Part shown: positions 46,000-58,312 of the stretch, in pieces | Position numbering within the stretch: position 1 is the first letter of the stretch | Layout of the letters: each line of letters starts with the position of its first letter | From: Sinohyriopsis cumingii | Taxonomy: Eukaryota > Mollusca > Bivalvia > Unionida > Unionidae | DNA length: 64,000 nucleotides | Assembly: GCA_028554795.2 (NCBI GenBank) | Contig: CM068830.1 | Coordinates: 52,338,355 to 52,402,354 of the forward strand | Direction: 5' to 3' | Position numbers and translations under genes: made by a program | Notes under the pieces: model-generated | Seen by the model: only the letters and a program-made list of their open reading frames with translations | Databases searched by the model: none | Told to the model about the DNA's origin: nothing

Positions 46000-48900
46000 A
46001 AATAATAAATGCACGTGAATATCCGTTATGCTGTCACTGTGCATTTGATGCTAGAAGAATTAATACTTAGACAATAATACCTAGACAAAAATGCAGATAT
46101 TAATGAATATTCATAACATTATGGTAAAAGCAACAATTATCTATAAATTGTCTCTGTGTCAATGACATCAAATGGATTTTAAATATATTACTAAAATATT
46201 TTAAGTTGAATTCCATGTTTTTTGTGCATAAACTAGCAAACATTTTAGCGACCAGTAAACTAATTATTATGCAGAAATTAAATTTAGTTAAAAATTTTGA
46301 ATTCATGGTCACGCTACATTATATTTCAAGGCAAGTCAGGAACATAATTTAAGTATTTGGTAGTAGCATTAATGTAGCTTCACACAGTATACGTGACTGC
46401 TGATTTTACCAACCCGAGAATCTCAGCCGCACCTCCCCACCCTAATACTAAGAACTAGTAATTATTCGCAGACTAACAGTGTTTCTCCCGAACGTGTTGA
46501 TTTCACGCCACTAACAGTGCTTCTTTACTTCTCAGTTTTTATGCAGTTTCCTAGCCTATTAAGGCCTTAACTCGTGATTTCCGCGTGTCACCTTTATGCG
46601 TCATGGGGTAGTGTCTTACTTATGATCTCTGTAACGTTAACGTCATGCACGATACATCAACGTGTAGGTCTGCAACACTACGTTATCAGATGGATTTTCT
46701 ACTCACGTTAACAGATACAGCGGGTAAAAATATACGAGATAAAAATATATGAGAACCGAACTTTTAAGGTCCAAAAATTGCCGCTTTCAGGACCGGAGTT
46801 TGTGTCCGGGTTTTATACATGTTGCTCTTGGATCTAAAGCAAACCGTTCCAAACTGCACACGGCATGATTAATATTTGCCAAAATATATGATAAGTTTGC
46901 GATTCGTAGTAAAATGTGTCAGCACACGAAAATCTTTGGTCCGAAATGCAAATAAAAAGGAAATCCGAGTTTCACCCTTCTGCACTTGTGGCTGCGAAAT
47001 TCTTGAGATAAAACATTAGTCGTTTAGACTTTAACATCCTGTAAAACCGATTGAATATGGGTCTTTGAAACTCATGAAACAAGAACTACGCCTCACAATC
47101 AATGAAACCTTCTTAAACATTTGACACAAAATGACAATGCTAACCTTAATTTGGTTGCTACAATAACAAACTGAGAACAGTTCTTTCCAAAAAGTGTGTT
47201 AATATGTTTTTGCAAAGCGTAAAATTGCCGATGCTTACTGGTGTACTTCCGTTGTCAAATCTTCATTTTCGGATGTGCATAGTTTTGTACTTCATAAAGC
47301 TTGCAAATTTGAAAGGTACGTTAATATTGCTTGTAGTTTGCAATCCCAAACTGCCTAAATATAAACGATCAGTTTAAAAAAAGAAAGAAAAGAACTTCTG
47401 AAGTTTGAGCAGCTAATGTGACACAGACAGTAACTGGTTTATCTCCCTTGTATAATAGTACAACAAACTTAATCACACTTTGCTTACTGTGAGGCGTTAA
47501 TCAAATCATTAAGCTGATAATTGTTATTATTGTTTAAGAAAACGTTCCCGCTCAACGTAATCAAGGCAGAGCATTTAAAGAACGATTTGCATTAGTTTTA
47601 GTCTTATATTATTGATTGAAGAACACTTATGTTCTTATGTAATAATAGTCTTAAAATCATATGAGTACGATCCATCTGAACGAGAGACGGCTTACAAAAC
47701 AGGTTACAAATAAGCCATGAATATAAAGAACATGTGTTTCCTCCTGTTCTATTCTGAATCTTTAAAAAGATAATATTTTCAAATACACACTCTCACTCGA
47801 AGGTAAACGTCAAATTCTTCTCATGATCTAATTGCAATTCATGGTTTACATTGCGTTGTGTTGGCATGACCCTTTATGAACTAAATTAAATGGTTACAGA
47901 ATCACTGAAACGCATGCCAAGGGACAGGAAGAAGCACTGCAAAATAAGATACAATGAACAAAATTTAAAATATTTTATTTGGTGAGGGACTCTATAAGTT
48001 TTTATTTATTTAAAAAAAAATACGTAATTGTAAACATCTTCAGAATTCTGTTAAATTTAAAATATATCAGCAAGAAGAAGAAAAGAGAAGAAATAAGGAA
48101 GAGGAAGAACAAATTAGTATATATTTGTAAACCTGTAAGAAGAGAACATTACCAAATCACGTTCACAAACGTTTTAATATTTGTGACAACTCTACGTAAG
48201 AAAATGGGATTACTTCCATTTTTGTTGTTGTAATTTTTTTCTCGTATTGTATGAGTTAATGGCAATGTATTTCACGAGTTAACGTGTATCAAATACTGAC
48301 CTCATCCAATAAATTAATTATTGATGTCATGTTATTATGTTAACATTTTCTTCCCTTATTTGATCTATATTCAACCTTTCCTCTTATAGCGTGTGTGTTG
48401 TTAAGAATGGTCTGCGTCTAATAGCCAGCAATAAATAATAGTATTATTACAAGATAACCTGGATTAACTTCTCTCCATTTATCAAATTCTTTTCTGTTTT
48501 AAAACATTAGGAGAGATTCGTTTTGATTTCAGAACAAGAATCACACAGTCCGCACTTACAGTCCGCATTTACAGTCCGGGCGAAGGGAGGGAGGGTGAGG
48601 GCAGTATATTGTATCAGTTGAAGTAATTCGAAATAGCTGTAGTGAAAACCTACAAATTCTACATTACTGACAAATTAGTCGTGTAGATTTAATAAAACTC
48701 TGGGAAAACTACATATACTTCAGAAGCAGCAACAATGCTACCTTAATTGTCATCTAAAATGCGATCTGAAGAAGTATCGAAATGTGTCACCAATACAAAG
48801 CTGTTAGCAATGTTTAATGATACTGGGATTGACCACTCGCTTCCACTGCATGACCGTGTTATACTGCAAACCTATTTGTTCTGCTAAATGTACAATTTTA

Positions 48901-49004
48901 GTTGATAATAATATTCAACACTTAACAAAAAATTCTTAGCATATAATTTAAAAATATCAATAATATTGAAAATATGCTTCATATCATTTTACCCCGCCAT
49001 GTCA
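46000..49004. other. No gene seen
   Basis: AT-rich sequence upstream of the receptor; it may contain its first exon and promoter, but none could be pinned down. The ORF at 47979-48233 is A-rich and low-complexity. Confidence 0.4.
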
Positions 49005-49185
49005 TTTCTATACCAGAATATGATTAAATATTTGTGACCGTATCTCTCCTATAACAAAATATGATTAATTTGTTGTCCGTACATATATCTTCTATACCAA
49101 AATATGATTAATTTGTGGTCCCTCTATATCGTTTTACCAAAATATGATTAATGTGTTATCCCTCGATATCTTTTTTTTACCAAGC
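49005..49185. repeat. Short minisatellite, ~55-60-bp unit
   Basis: Three to four units share 'accaaaatatgattaatttg' followed by 'tccctctatatc'-like text. The copies are diverged. Confidence 0.75.
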
Positions 49186-49189
49186 AATA

Positions 49190-49915
49190 TATTTTCAGCT
49201 ATTGAACAAGATGCAATAGTAAAATATCACAAGGAAAAGTTCTAATAGTTTTAGTGATTAATATTTACATTTTGAGCAATGTATATTGAACCCAATTTTC
49301 TGTACCAAGATAACTGATCTTACAAATAATGATGATGAATAAGTAAAAGAGTTCATTTAATCTAAGTTACCATTCGAACACGCACAGAGACATTTGTGTA
49401 GCTGTTGCTTTATTTTTCTTGACATTGTTCTTGATATTTATGAAAAATATTATCTTTCGAAATGCAACCAAAATACAACGTGAACACAAACCCACTAAAA
49501 GTTTTTCGTCAGTTATGTGTCTTTACCATCCTGTCAGCAAAATACATTATTTCATTTTAGCCTGGAAATAGAATCTATTAAGCTCCAACGATAATACTAA
49601 AACTAAATAATGTCGCATATATTGGTACTTGAAGGCATATTCTTCAGAAAAACTACTGGAATTGAGCATTTCTCAATTCCTACAGAAAAAAAGTGATGCT
49701 ATCCCGTCAATCTCATTTTGCAGAAATTAACTCATCAAGGGAGATAAATTGCTGATCATAGTCGGAGCATTGAAGATAGTTAAGAACTAGAGTTTCACAC
49801 CGATTTGAGCATACTCAATTTGTACTTGTTTTATTGCATTCTTATTCCGCGCCATGTTTTAGACTAAGCAACAATCCCGTGCAAAAATCTCACTAGCATA
49901 CCGGTGTCCGTAAAA
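49190..49915. other. No gene seen
   Basis: AT-rich spacer with no recognisable feature. Confidence 0.5.
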
Positions 49916-49918
49916 TAA

Positions 49919-50092
49919 AATAGTAGTAGTAGTACCAGTAGTAGTAGTAGTAGTAGTGGTAGTTGAAGTAGTAGTAGTAATAGTAGTGGTAGTAACAGCA
50001 GAATCAGTAGTGGTAGTAATAGCAGTTGTAGTCGTAATGGAAGTAGTAGCAGTAGTAGGAGTAGCAGTAGCAGTAATAGAAGTAAGGATCAA
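49919..50092. repeat. Imperfect (TAG)n trinucleotide tract
   Basis: About 58 triplets, mostly TAG with TGG, CAG and AAG variants. The 77-codon minus-strand ORF (poly-threonine) is a by-product of the triplet period. Confidence 0.95.
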
Positions 50093-50379
50093 AGTTTAAT
50101 TAAATCAGCAGTCTCGTCTCAAATGAGTGATGTTTTGTATGGAGGCCACGGAGGTTGTTCCACAGTTGCAATAATGTCATTAATGATGTCACTCCTCCAC
50201 TGTCATCGACATCTCATGAAGAACTGAACAGAGCAATTTGATTTTCTTTCCGCTCAATGAGAGAGAGCTTCCGTACTTCAATATGTATTTAGATCTAGAG
50301 ATGGCCTCATGCGACTATCATATGCGTAGAGACATCCGTTTCATTTCAAATGAGCGAGGTGTTTATATTGATGGCGAGG

Positions 50380-50890
50380 TGGTTGCATTAAGGTTGATGT
50401 TATTGTACTGAGACCGTGACACTTGTACTGAGGCTGAGGTCATCCATTTGAGATCTAGATTATTCGTTTTAAGTCTCAGTTATTGTATTGAAGACGTTGT
50501 GTTTGTTTCGAGACCGAGGTTATTGTATTGAAGACGTTGTGTTTGTTTCGAGACCGAGGTTATTGTATTGGAGACGTTGTGTTTGTTTCGAGTCCGAGGT
50601 TATTCTATTTAGTCTGAAGTGAATTTTAGAGACCATGCTCATTAAATTGAAGTCAAGAATATTTACTGAGGCGAAATTATCGTATTGACGCTGTGGTTTT
50701 TGTAATGAGGCCGACGTGATTTTCTTGAGGTAGAGGTTATTGTTCTAGCTGAGGTTATATTATATGACGCCTAGGTTATTCTACTGAGGTCGAGATCATT
50801 CTACTGAGGCCGAGATCATTCTAATGAGGCCGAGATCATTCTACTGAGGCCGAGATCATTCTACTGAGGCCGAGATTATAGTAGAGAGGC
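50380..50890. repeat. 20-bp satellite with 40-bp sub-array
   Basis: The base unit reads like 'cattctactgaggccgagat'. Six near-identical units lie at 50765-50885 with a 20-bp period. At 50481-50600 the same unit is organised as three 40-bp dimers (tattgtattgaagacgttgt plus gtttgtttcgagaccgaggt). Flanking sequence from 50380 holds more diverged units. Confidence 0.9.
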
Positions 50891-50899
50891 TGAATTGAC

Positions 50900-51232
50900 T
50901 GTATTGAGATTGTTGTTCTTATTTCTTCTTCTACAAATTCAACTTTAACAAATATTAATTTATATCTGTTCAATTACTCTGTACATAGATCCCAAAACTC
51001 ATTAAGGAAAGTCAGTAAAAGTTATTGGCTGGCGGGTGCCAATAGGTTACAATTACAGCCATATGAATATTGGCACTGTAAGCAACTAAATGTGAAGAAA
51101 AGATCAAATAAGAACTAGCGGTACACAACAGAAATACACATATATGTTTAGGAGTAATCAATGAGATATTTTACAGATTCTTCGTCTCTGTAAGTGCACA
51201 TACATGCGTTCCTCTCATTTTCCTTTTCCTTT
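50900..51232. other. No gene seen
   Basis: Unstructured spacer between two minisatellites. Confidence 0.5.
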
Positions 51233-51505
51233 TTGGTCACATTTAGTACGTGTTGGCCATTTTCATTACGTTTTGGTCACATTCAGTACGTGTTGGACAT
51301 TTTCGTTACATTTTGGTCACATTTAGTACGTGTTGGCCAATTTCGTTACATTTTGATCACATTCAGTACGTGTTGGCCAATTTCGTCACGTTTTGGTCAC
51401 ATTCAGTACGTGTTGGCCAATTTCGTCACGTTTTGGTCACATTCATTACGTGATGGCCAATTTCGTCACGTTTTGGTCACATTCAGTACGTTTTGGTCAC
51501 ATTCA
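51233..51505. repeat. 40-bp minisatellite, about seven units
   Basis: The unit runs 'attcagtacgtgttggccaa' then 'tttcgtcacgttttggtcac'. Starts at 51361, 51401 and 51441 give an exact 40-bp period. As 40 is not a multiple of three, the overlapping plus-strand ORFs (up to 121 codons) read the unit in all frames and are not real. Confidence 0.95.
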
Positions 51506-54020
51506 AAGACTGGAATTTGCACTGAGACTATCATTGTTTCTAAAAAATGGTCTACATAAATTAACAATTCATATGCTAATTTGGTGTTGGGGTCATTACT
51601 ATTAATGCTACTGCTACTCCTACTACTGCGACTACTACTTTTCTGCCATGACCTTCCGTTGATTTGTAAAGCAAAATAATGCGATTCTTAAATTTTGATT
51701 TATTATTGATATCCAAAAATATGAACCTTTTTGTCATCACTGGTCTACTGTATTATTTACTTTTGTAATTTATATAATAGCCAGGTAGATGCGGCATCAA
51801 CTCTGTGCATAAAATTCGTCCATTGCGCACTTAAAATAACAGACGGTATTGGAATTCTCAGAAGGGTTCCTGAATCGTATGTGCACAATTTGAGAGACCG
51901 ATTGTAAATTTTCGAGCTGCGCATTGAATTGTTCATGCGCGGTTCGAAAAATCAGGGCAATTTAAATACAATATTTCCGATTTAGGCTAGCGATAGACGA
52001 TATACGTGATACAGGTCATAACATAGCTAGAGGAGCATGCTAGTAACCAGGCATAAACATGTCTTCTTTAGTAGGTAGTAAGTCAAAAATATGATTACAA
52101 TTTCGCATCGTGAATTTCCTCAAAATGTACTTTCTTAGTTTGGCAAATCCGAATTACATGAGCCATGTCATGAGTTCTCAAGCTTGATTACACATTTCGA
52201 AATTGTACAGTAATTTCGACTATATTCGAAGTGCAATTACATCCTCCTTACTGAACTCAAACTTAAATGAACATTATATTCCATACCATCTTTTTGATAC
52301 TTACAATTATAAGAGTTCATATTTTTCTCACATTATGATTCCAAGCATTCAATGACAAAACAGAAACAACATGCAGATTAGGCATGTGGAACAGGCACAG
52401 ATACATCCAGTCCATAATCACAAAATTTAGTTGAATCGACAAAAATACTAATCTCCATTCATTCCAGATCAAATAAAAAGTTGTTGCAATGCATATTCAT
52501 TCACAATATGACTCTAATTTCAGTTAATTTTAAGTAGACCAAAGAGGCAATTCCTCTTGAAAGGGATATCGAGCGCACAACTAAGTTCAAATTGCGTTGT
52601 TAGTTGTGTCTCGATCAATCTGCGATTGTGTATTTATTTAGGAATACAGCGTAAATTCAATTACTTTGCTCCCTGTAGTGTATTTTTTATATAATTAAGT
52701 CTTACGTTGAATAAGAAAATGATTATACAATAAAATGTTACAGCATTTGTATGGAAAAAATATGAATTCGTTTCGCCTGATGAATGGATACTGCACTCTA
52801 CAAGGTCGTACAGTCTCCATCCGAAAAAACTTATTTTCCATACAAATTCAGTAATATATATATATATCCACATGTCTTTCAGTTCATCATGTTTACCTGT
52901 TGGAATTTCCGAATCTTGGTGAGAGCAGCGGGGTATCTGTAGGTATCGATATAATAAGCAACCTATTTAAAATCCGATTAGCGCAGTTTCATGGTCTATT
53001 CCATCACCAGCTAAAGTTACAAACCTCTAAAGAAGAATTGTTGCAACTTCTGCTACTCAATATTGCATTGTTGTCTGTCTACACGAGCAATACAGCCCGT
53101 GTCTTCTGAACAATACATCATATTGAACTGAGAAAGGAGACAATACACAAATAAAAGATTTGAATGAAAGCTAGCCGCAAAATGCACCACGAAATGAACC
53201 ATACATTCCTCTTCTATCACTCCGATTCGTTATAGTAAACTTATATATGTTCGATTATACATAGATTTATATCAGAGTATCTGATATTCGATTTCTTGCC
53301 ATCCAATCACACGACTTCACTGGTATTGTAAGGCTTTAAACTTGCCCTCACTAGATGCTGTCGTCATTGTCAGAACCTATCTTGATCAATTTGCTGTATA
53401 ATCGCTAAGAAAATGAACCAACATTTTCAAAGTAATAAAAGCTGCGTAATGTAAAAAAATAATTATTGACAACTGAGATAATGGCATGGCATGATTGTCT
53501 CGAAATTGCAATGAATAGTGGTGAAACTACTTTGAACAAATGAACGTTCGAGAATAAACTTTTAATGTTAGTAACAATAGATTTTGGGAAGAAATTCCGC
53601 TTTAAAAGACAAAACTAATCCATGGATATAAAAAACTTGCCAAGCTTTCATGAAATATGACAAATCCAGGTTGTTCAAATTGTTCTATAAATTCTTGATT
53701 TTTTTGTTACTATGATATATGCACTTAAATTCAGCCATTTCCTTCGTTTTTTTCTGTAATGGTTTTTTTTATATCACTGAGCACAGTTTTATGAAATCGT
53801 AGTATTTAGTAGATTTTCTCTATTCTTTTGTGGAAAAAAAACACAAACATAACATTTGAAAATTACTGCCACACATATTCTTCATTAAACAAATATGCTG
53901 GCATCCATGTATAACCAAATAAAATGATGTTCAACGCAACAACCAACCAAATTAAGAAGTTTTTATCCACTGGGGTCAATAGACATTGATAACATTATAA
54001 CCAAGAACTTTGAAGGCTTG
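51506..54020. other. No gene seen
   Basis: AT-rich, with a TA run near 52855. No ORF above 70 codons and no repeat noted. Confidence 0.45.
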
Positions 54021-54092
54021 TAATTTTCTTGGTCTAATGGTAGGTGTGATCACATATCACGCTTGAGTACCAAGTTCGAATCGAACAACTTG
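54021..54092 (+). other. tRNA-like sequence, not a clear tRNA
   Basis: An A-box-like 'tggtctaatggtag' and a B-box-like 'agttcgaatc' lie about 35 nt apart, with a short gtgat/atcac stem between. The acceptor stem does not pair well and the anticodon loop is not canonical. It is probably a tRNA pseudogene or a lone SINE head. Confidence 0.35.
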
Positions 54093-54354
54093 CTATTCGT
54101 TTTCTTTTTGTTCGTGTGCTTGTATTATGCTTGTAACCCGGAGTTAGGAAAGATAATTATATTATTACAGCTATTTTCTGTGTAAATATACAGAAAACAC
54201 AACATAAACTAAATAGTGATCAGCTGATATTAGCAATCACTATCTACTACCTCCATTTGTGATACATATTGATAGCCAGTAAGTTTGATCATAACATAAA
54301 AATATGCTTGTATCGAGTGAATTACAAATATATTTGACCAAGTGGCAAAAATTA

Positions 54355-54615
54355 AACATATCCGTTTATGACAAGGCTGAAATATATCCGTGTATCACAA
54401 AACTGAAATATATCCGTTTATTACAAGACTTAAATATATCCGTTTATCACATGATTTAAATATATCAGTGTGTCACAAGACTGAAATATACCCGTTTATC
54501 ACAAGACTGAAGTATATCCGTTTATCACAAGACTGAAATATATCCGTTTATCACAAGACTGAAGTATATCCGTTTATCACAAGACTGAAATATATCCGTT
54601 TATCACAAGATTGAA
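54355..54615. repeat. 26-bp minisatellite, about ten units
   Basis: The unit is 'tatccgtttatcacaagact' plus 'gaaata'. Spacing is 26 bp (for example 54541 and 54567). The first units, from 54355, are more diverged. Confidence 0.92.
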
Positions 54616-55230
54616 ATATTTCCAGACAAATGTTGAAGAGTGTGAGTGATAGTAGAAATCACTGTCTGACTCCAACTGTTCTTAGGAACCAATCTCCTAT
54701 ACTATAATTGACGAAGACAGCAATGCTGGCATTGTCACAGAGGTGTTCTATAACCCGCACCAGATTTGAGATGATTTTGTACTTGCTCATATTTGCCCAT
54801 TAGGCTGAGTGCCATACCCTAACACATATTTGTTCTATGATGCTCATTTCTGCTCAGAAGCCTGCTACTATTCAGCGACAATTTTCTCTGCTTGAGGCTT
54901 TAGCATGTTGATAATTATATTCAGCATGATTTTGATCGTGTGGCTCATCAGATTGATGGTTCAGTGGTTTTGGCATAGCTGAAGGATACTTTTCGTAGCG
55001 AGCACGATGGCCAGTGTTTGAGTCCATTGGGGTTGCCATTCTCTTGTCTGCCATTTCTTCTGGCATATTGTTGTTAAGACTGTGAACATCTTTTCTCCTT
55101 CTCCTTGCATGAGCTTTGTTGGTATGCTGACAACTCCAGCTTATTTTCCTTTCTTCAGTCACCTAACGGCAGTCCCTAATTCCTCGAGAAAGCCAGAGTT
55201 ATCATCAATTTCTTCTGTCTGAGAACAATT
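54616..55230 (-). pseudogene. Decayed LINE reverse transcriptase (second clade)
   Basis: The minus-strand 96-codon frame (54872-55162) and the sequence after it follow a reverse transcriptase in shifting frames. A 'HAKASSRENCR'-like stretch is followed by 'AGF-AEMSIIEQI' near 54840. 'LVRVIEHLCDNASIAVFVNY' follows near 54745, then 'GDWFLRTVGVRQ' and 'LTLFNICLE' near 54620-54680. The wording differs from LINE-A and the Jockey-like copies; it fits the group with 'GVRQGCLLSP'-type motifs. Stops and frameshifts are frequent. The 26-bp array begins exactly where it ends. Confidence 0.65.
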
Positions 55231-56211
55231 TATTATTGTTGGATCCCCTTAGGTCTTCTGATTGTAGATTTGACCCAATCACTTGAGGATCTATTGATCT
55301 TCTGTGAGGCATGTACCTGATTTTGTCTTGGTTGATGCTAGTTTTCCCTTGTTTCATGGTTGTGCGATGTTTCAACAGTTGATATGCTTTCTTGCTGTTG
55401 TTTCAGTTCGGAATGTTTTCGATTTCGCAACATTGTCTTTCTATCCAGGACTCATATGCCATTCTCATGCTTCTTCTGATCATGCTAATTATATCACTGA
55501 ATTTTTTAGCTCCCTCATTTTCATTGTTTTTTCTATTTCAGTTTTCTTCCTTTGTCATATTGTTCAAGGACATCAGTTGTGACTCAAAGTTTATATTCCC
55601 GCTAATGTTTGCGATCTCATTTACTGTAAGTGTACTTTCAGAAATCAAGGTGATTAAGAAGGATTCCGATTAATGTCGACCTTTCTCTTTAATTATACAC
55701 GTACGCAATGTTACACAGTTTGGTATTACTTGCTTCGGAACGTGCACACCTTTTTGCTCTCGCTAGAAACAATAATTAAAACAGTTTTCCATTTCATGGG
55801 AAGTAAATCTTAGATTGATATAACGTGTTCTTGTACGATGTATTCCCCTTGACTGGGTCTCGTAACGGTGGTCGACCAGTGATTGACCTGTCCTCATTGA
55901 TCACATTCAGTCTGCGAATTTACTTCTGAGTTAAAATTATGTAAAGTATGACTCAGCTTGAATAAAATTTGGTAAAATTGTAATTTGCGTATGAAATATG
56001 GTTTCTCTTTAGGAAATTGTTTTAAGAACAACAACAAAATGGAAAGCAAGCTGTTAGGTTTATATAAATATAAATGTATCCATGTATGTGTGTGTATGTA
56101 CGTTAGTGTGCAAGTAACTACGTTGATATATAATGTGTAAGTGTATATATGCATTTATGAATGTGTATGTGGATGTGTGTATGTGTATGGAAATATACAT
56201 CATTTTCAATA
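55231..56211. other. No gene supported
   Basis: 55300-55600 may hold more of the decayed LINE on the minus strand. 56050-56200 is rich in GTATGT-like microsatellite sequence. The T-rich ORFs on the plus strand are not convincing. Confidence 0.4.
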
Positions 56212-56219
56212 ATTGAATA

Positions 56220-56570
56220 CAGTGGCGTCACTCGGGTTGGTGTCACCCAGTGCGATAGCTCAGGGTGTCACCCCCATGGTCCTCCTTCCGTAACAGACCA
56301 TACAGAATCCTTAGTAATGTCATTTTGGTGTCACCCCCTCTGATGGTGTCACCAAGTGCAGTCCGCACCCCCCGCATCCCCCTAGCGACGCCACTGCTGT
56401 GCCTGCTAGTCATGTATTTAACTATGATCGGTTATCCGCTTATGAAATCCGACTAGACCGAGCAGTGTGTGCTCTGTAAAATTTGCAATTTTTCATTTTG
56501 GTGTCACCCCTCTGAGATGGTGTCACCCGGTGCGGTCCGCACCCCCCGCATCCCCCTAGCGACGCCACTG
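56220..56570. mobile_element. hAT-type MITE, 351 bp, with 8-bp target duplication
   Basis: The ends cagtggcgtc (56220) and gacgccactg (ending 56570) are perfect inverted repeats. The 8-bp direct repeat attgaata is at 56212-56219 and 56571-56578. An 8-bp duplication with CAGTGGCG-like termini fits the hAT superfamily; there is no transposase. A ~76-bp 3' segment is present twice, at 56321-56396 and 56494-56570, separated by 97 bp. Confidence 0.9.
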
Positions 56571-56578
56571 ATTGAATA

Positions 56579-57222
56579 TTTGTTAATGTGATAGATTTGT
56601 TTTAATATATGGTCAATCAATTAAATAAGATTTCGTCATGTAAAGATAATGTCATTTGTGCGACTCGAGTCTATGTTTCGCACACAAAACGTATGAAATT
56701 TTAAAATGCGTTCCTTCGTAATCTTTGAGAGCTTCGTTTCTTCCATTCCTTGTACTTTAAAGATATTACGCAAATTTTCAAGATTTAATATACTTTACTT
56801 TTATTTTATTATGATGATTCCTAAATTAACTTTATTTTATATTTTTAACAATAGTCAGATTGCATCAAGATTTGCTGCCCGAAAGAGAGAATGTCATGCA
56901 GTTGATAGACTTTAAAGTAAGAGAAACTGTTTTTCTTGAACAATAGGTACGCGAAATCCGACAGGGAAGTGTTGTCTTGTCCACAGACTGGTAGAAAATA
57001 TGCTTGTCTTGAATGGAATTTGTTTTGAATCAAAAACCTCAAATCGTTTACCGGTACAGAAGAATCTGGACAATTGCATGTCGCACGTTCATATTCCATG
57101 GGCCGTAAACTTAGTGCTTTGAAAACCAAATATGACTATGTGCTCAAAAGACGAGTACATCGTCAGCAATGTTAGTCTATGTTCAATTTTTAAAGAATAA
57201 AATGAATATGACGTTTGTTATG
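56579..57222. other. No gene seen
   Basis: AT-rich spacer. The overlapping ORFs at 56706-56915 and 56845-57129 lie on opposite strands and lack domains. Confidence 0.45.
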
Positions 57223-57288
57223 GAGTGGAGCATAAGTTGTCTCTGAGTGGAGCATAAGTTGTCTCTGAGTGGAGCATAAGTTGTCTCT
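57223..57288. repeat. 22-bp triplicate at a LINE-A 5' junction
   Basis: Three identical units, 'gagtggagcataagttgtct' plus 'ct', start at 57223, 57245 and 57267. The truncated LINE-A copy begins directly afterwards. Confidence 0.95.
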
Positions 57289-58312
57289 AATCTAGCCACC
57301 CAACTGAAGTTGATGCTACCATCCAAGGTGTATAGACGTGCATTTCTGATGTGAAATCATGGATGACATGTAACAAGCTGCAGATGAATGATGATAAAAC
57401 TGAGGACATTCTGATCACAACACAAAGACTTTCTCATTCACATCCTTTACCTCAAACAATAAATATCAGCAGCACCAACATTAAATTCACACAATCAGTA
57501 CGAAACCTAGGTGTTACTCTGGACAGTACTCTCACATTGCACCAACATGTCATGAACATATGCAAGGCTGCATATCTTGAGCTGAGACGCATCAGCTCAA
57601 TTCGCAAATATCTTTCAGTTGATGCCACTAAAACACTTGTGTGTTCATTAGTACTTTTAAGACTGGACTATTGTAACTCAATTCTGTCTGGTTCATCTCA
57701 ATATCTGCTCCAGAAACTTCAGAAAGTTCAAAACACAGCTGCTCGGATGATACTTAGAGTACCACGATCAGAGCACACCTCCCCGCTGCTCTGTACCCTA
57801 TACTGGCTATCCATTAGGTCCAGAATCAAACACAAAATTTGTTCTCTGTGCTACGTTTCAATGTCGGACTCTAGTCCAACATACCTATCCGACCTCACCC
57901 ATGCGTACACACCAGCAAGATACTTACGCTCCTCTTCTGACAATCGTATCATTATTCCCACTATGAAAACAGAGCCATATGAACAGCGTTCTTTTGCATA
58001 CCAGGGCCCAGCAACGTGGAATGAATTGCCCACTGAACTTAGACACAAATACACAGAGATCACTTTCAAGAGTGCTCTCAAAACTCACTTATTTCGACTG
58101 CAAGAACAAACTTAAAGACCTAATAATGTTTCCTACCTTAAATATTTTCAGCATGTTTTTTGTTTTCTAATTTCATGGTGTTTGTTTTTGTAATCATATC
58201 ATTATATATGTTTTTTATCTTATAGTTGTTGTCTAATGTTGTAAAGCGCTTAAAGCTTCTAAAGATTAGGCGCTATACAAAGTCCTCATTATTATTATTA
58301 TTATTATTATTA
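57289..58312 (+). pseudogene. LINE-A, 5'-truncated copy with open C-terminus
   Basis: Corresponds to 10780-11815 of the other LINE-A copy, without the SINE-1 fragment. A 254-codon frame (57351-58115) is uninterrupted. It includes a 'LQMNDDKTE' motif, 'RNLGVTLDSTLTLHQHV', 'LRLDYCNSILSG', 'LQKVQNTAARMI', 'YWLSIRSRIKHKICSLCY' and 'GPATWNELPTELR', the C-terminal part of CR1/L2-type pol after the catalytic box. A 3' UTR ('cttctaaagattaggcgcta') and an (ATT)n tail follow at 58287-58312. The open frame suggests a younger copy than the one at 8.8 kb. The ATG is not a true start. Confidence 0.9.

Noticed and set aside
49859-50092. Poly-threonine ORF on the minus strand
   Set aside because: It is the translation of an imperfect TAG triplet tract.
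51194-51605. Three overlapping plus-strand ORFs up to 121 codons
   Set aside because: The 40-bp minisatellite cycles through all three frames; the peptides are the same unit read in turn.
56161-56456. Two small plus-strand ORFs
   Set aside because: They lie in the non-coding hAT MITE and its flank.
57851-58081. Minus-strand ORF of 76 codons
   Set aside because: Shadow of the LINE-A C-terminal frame on the plus strand.
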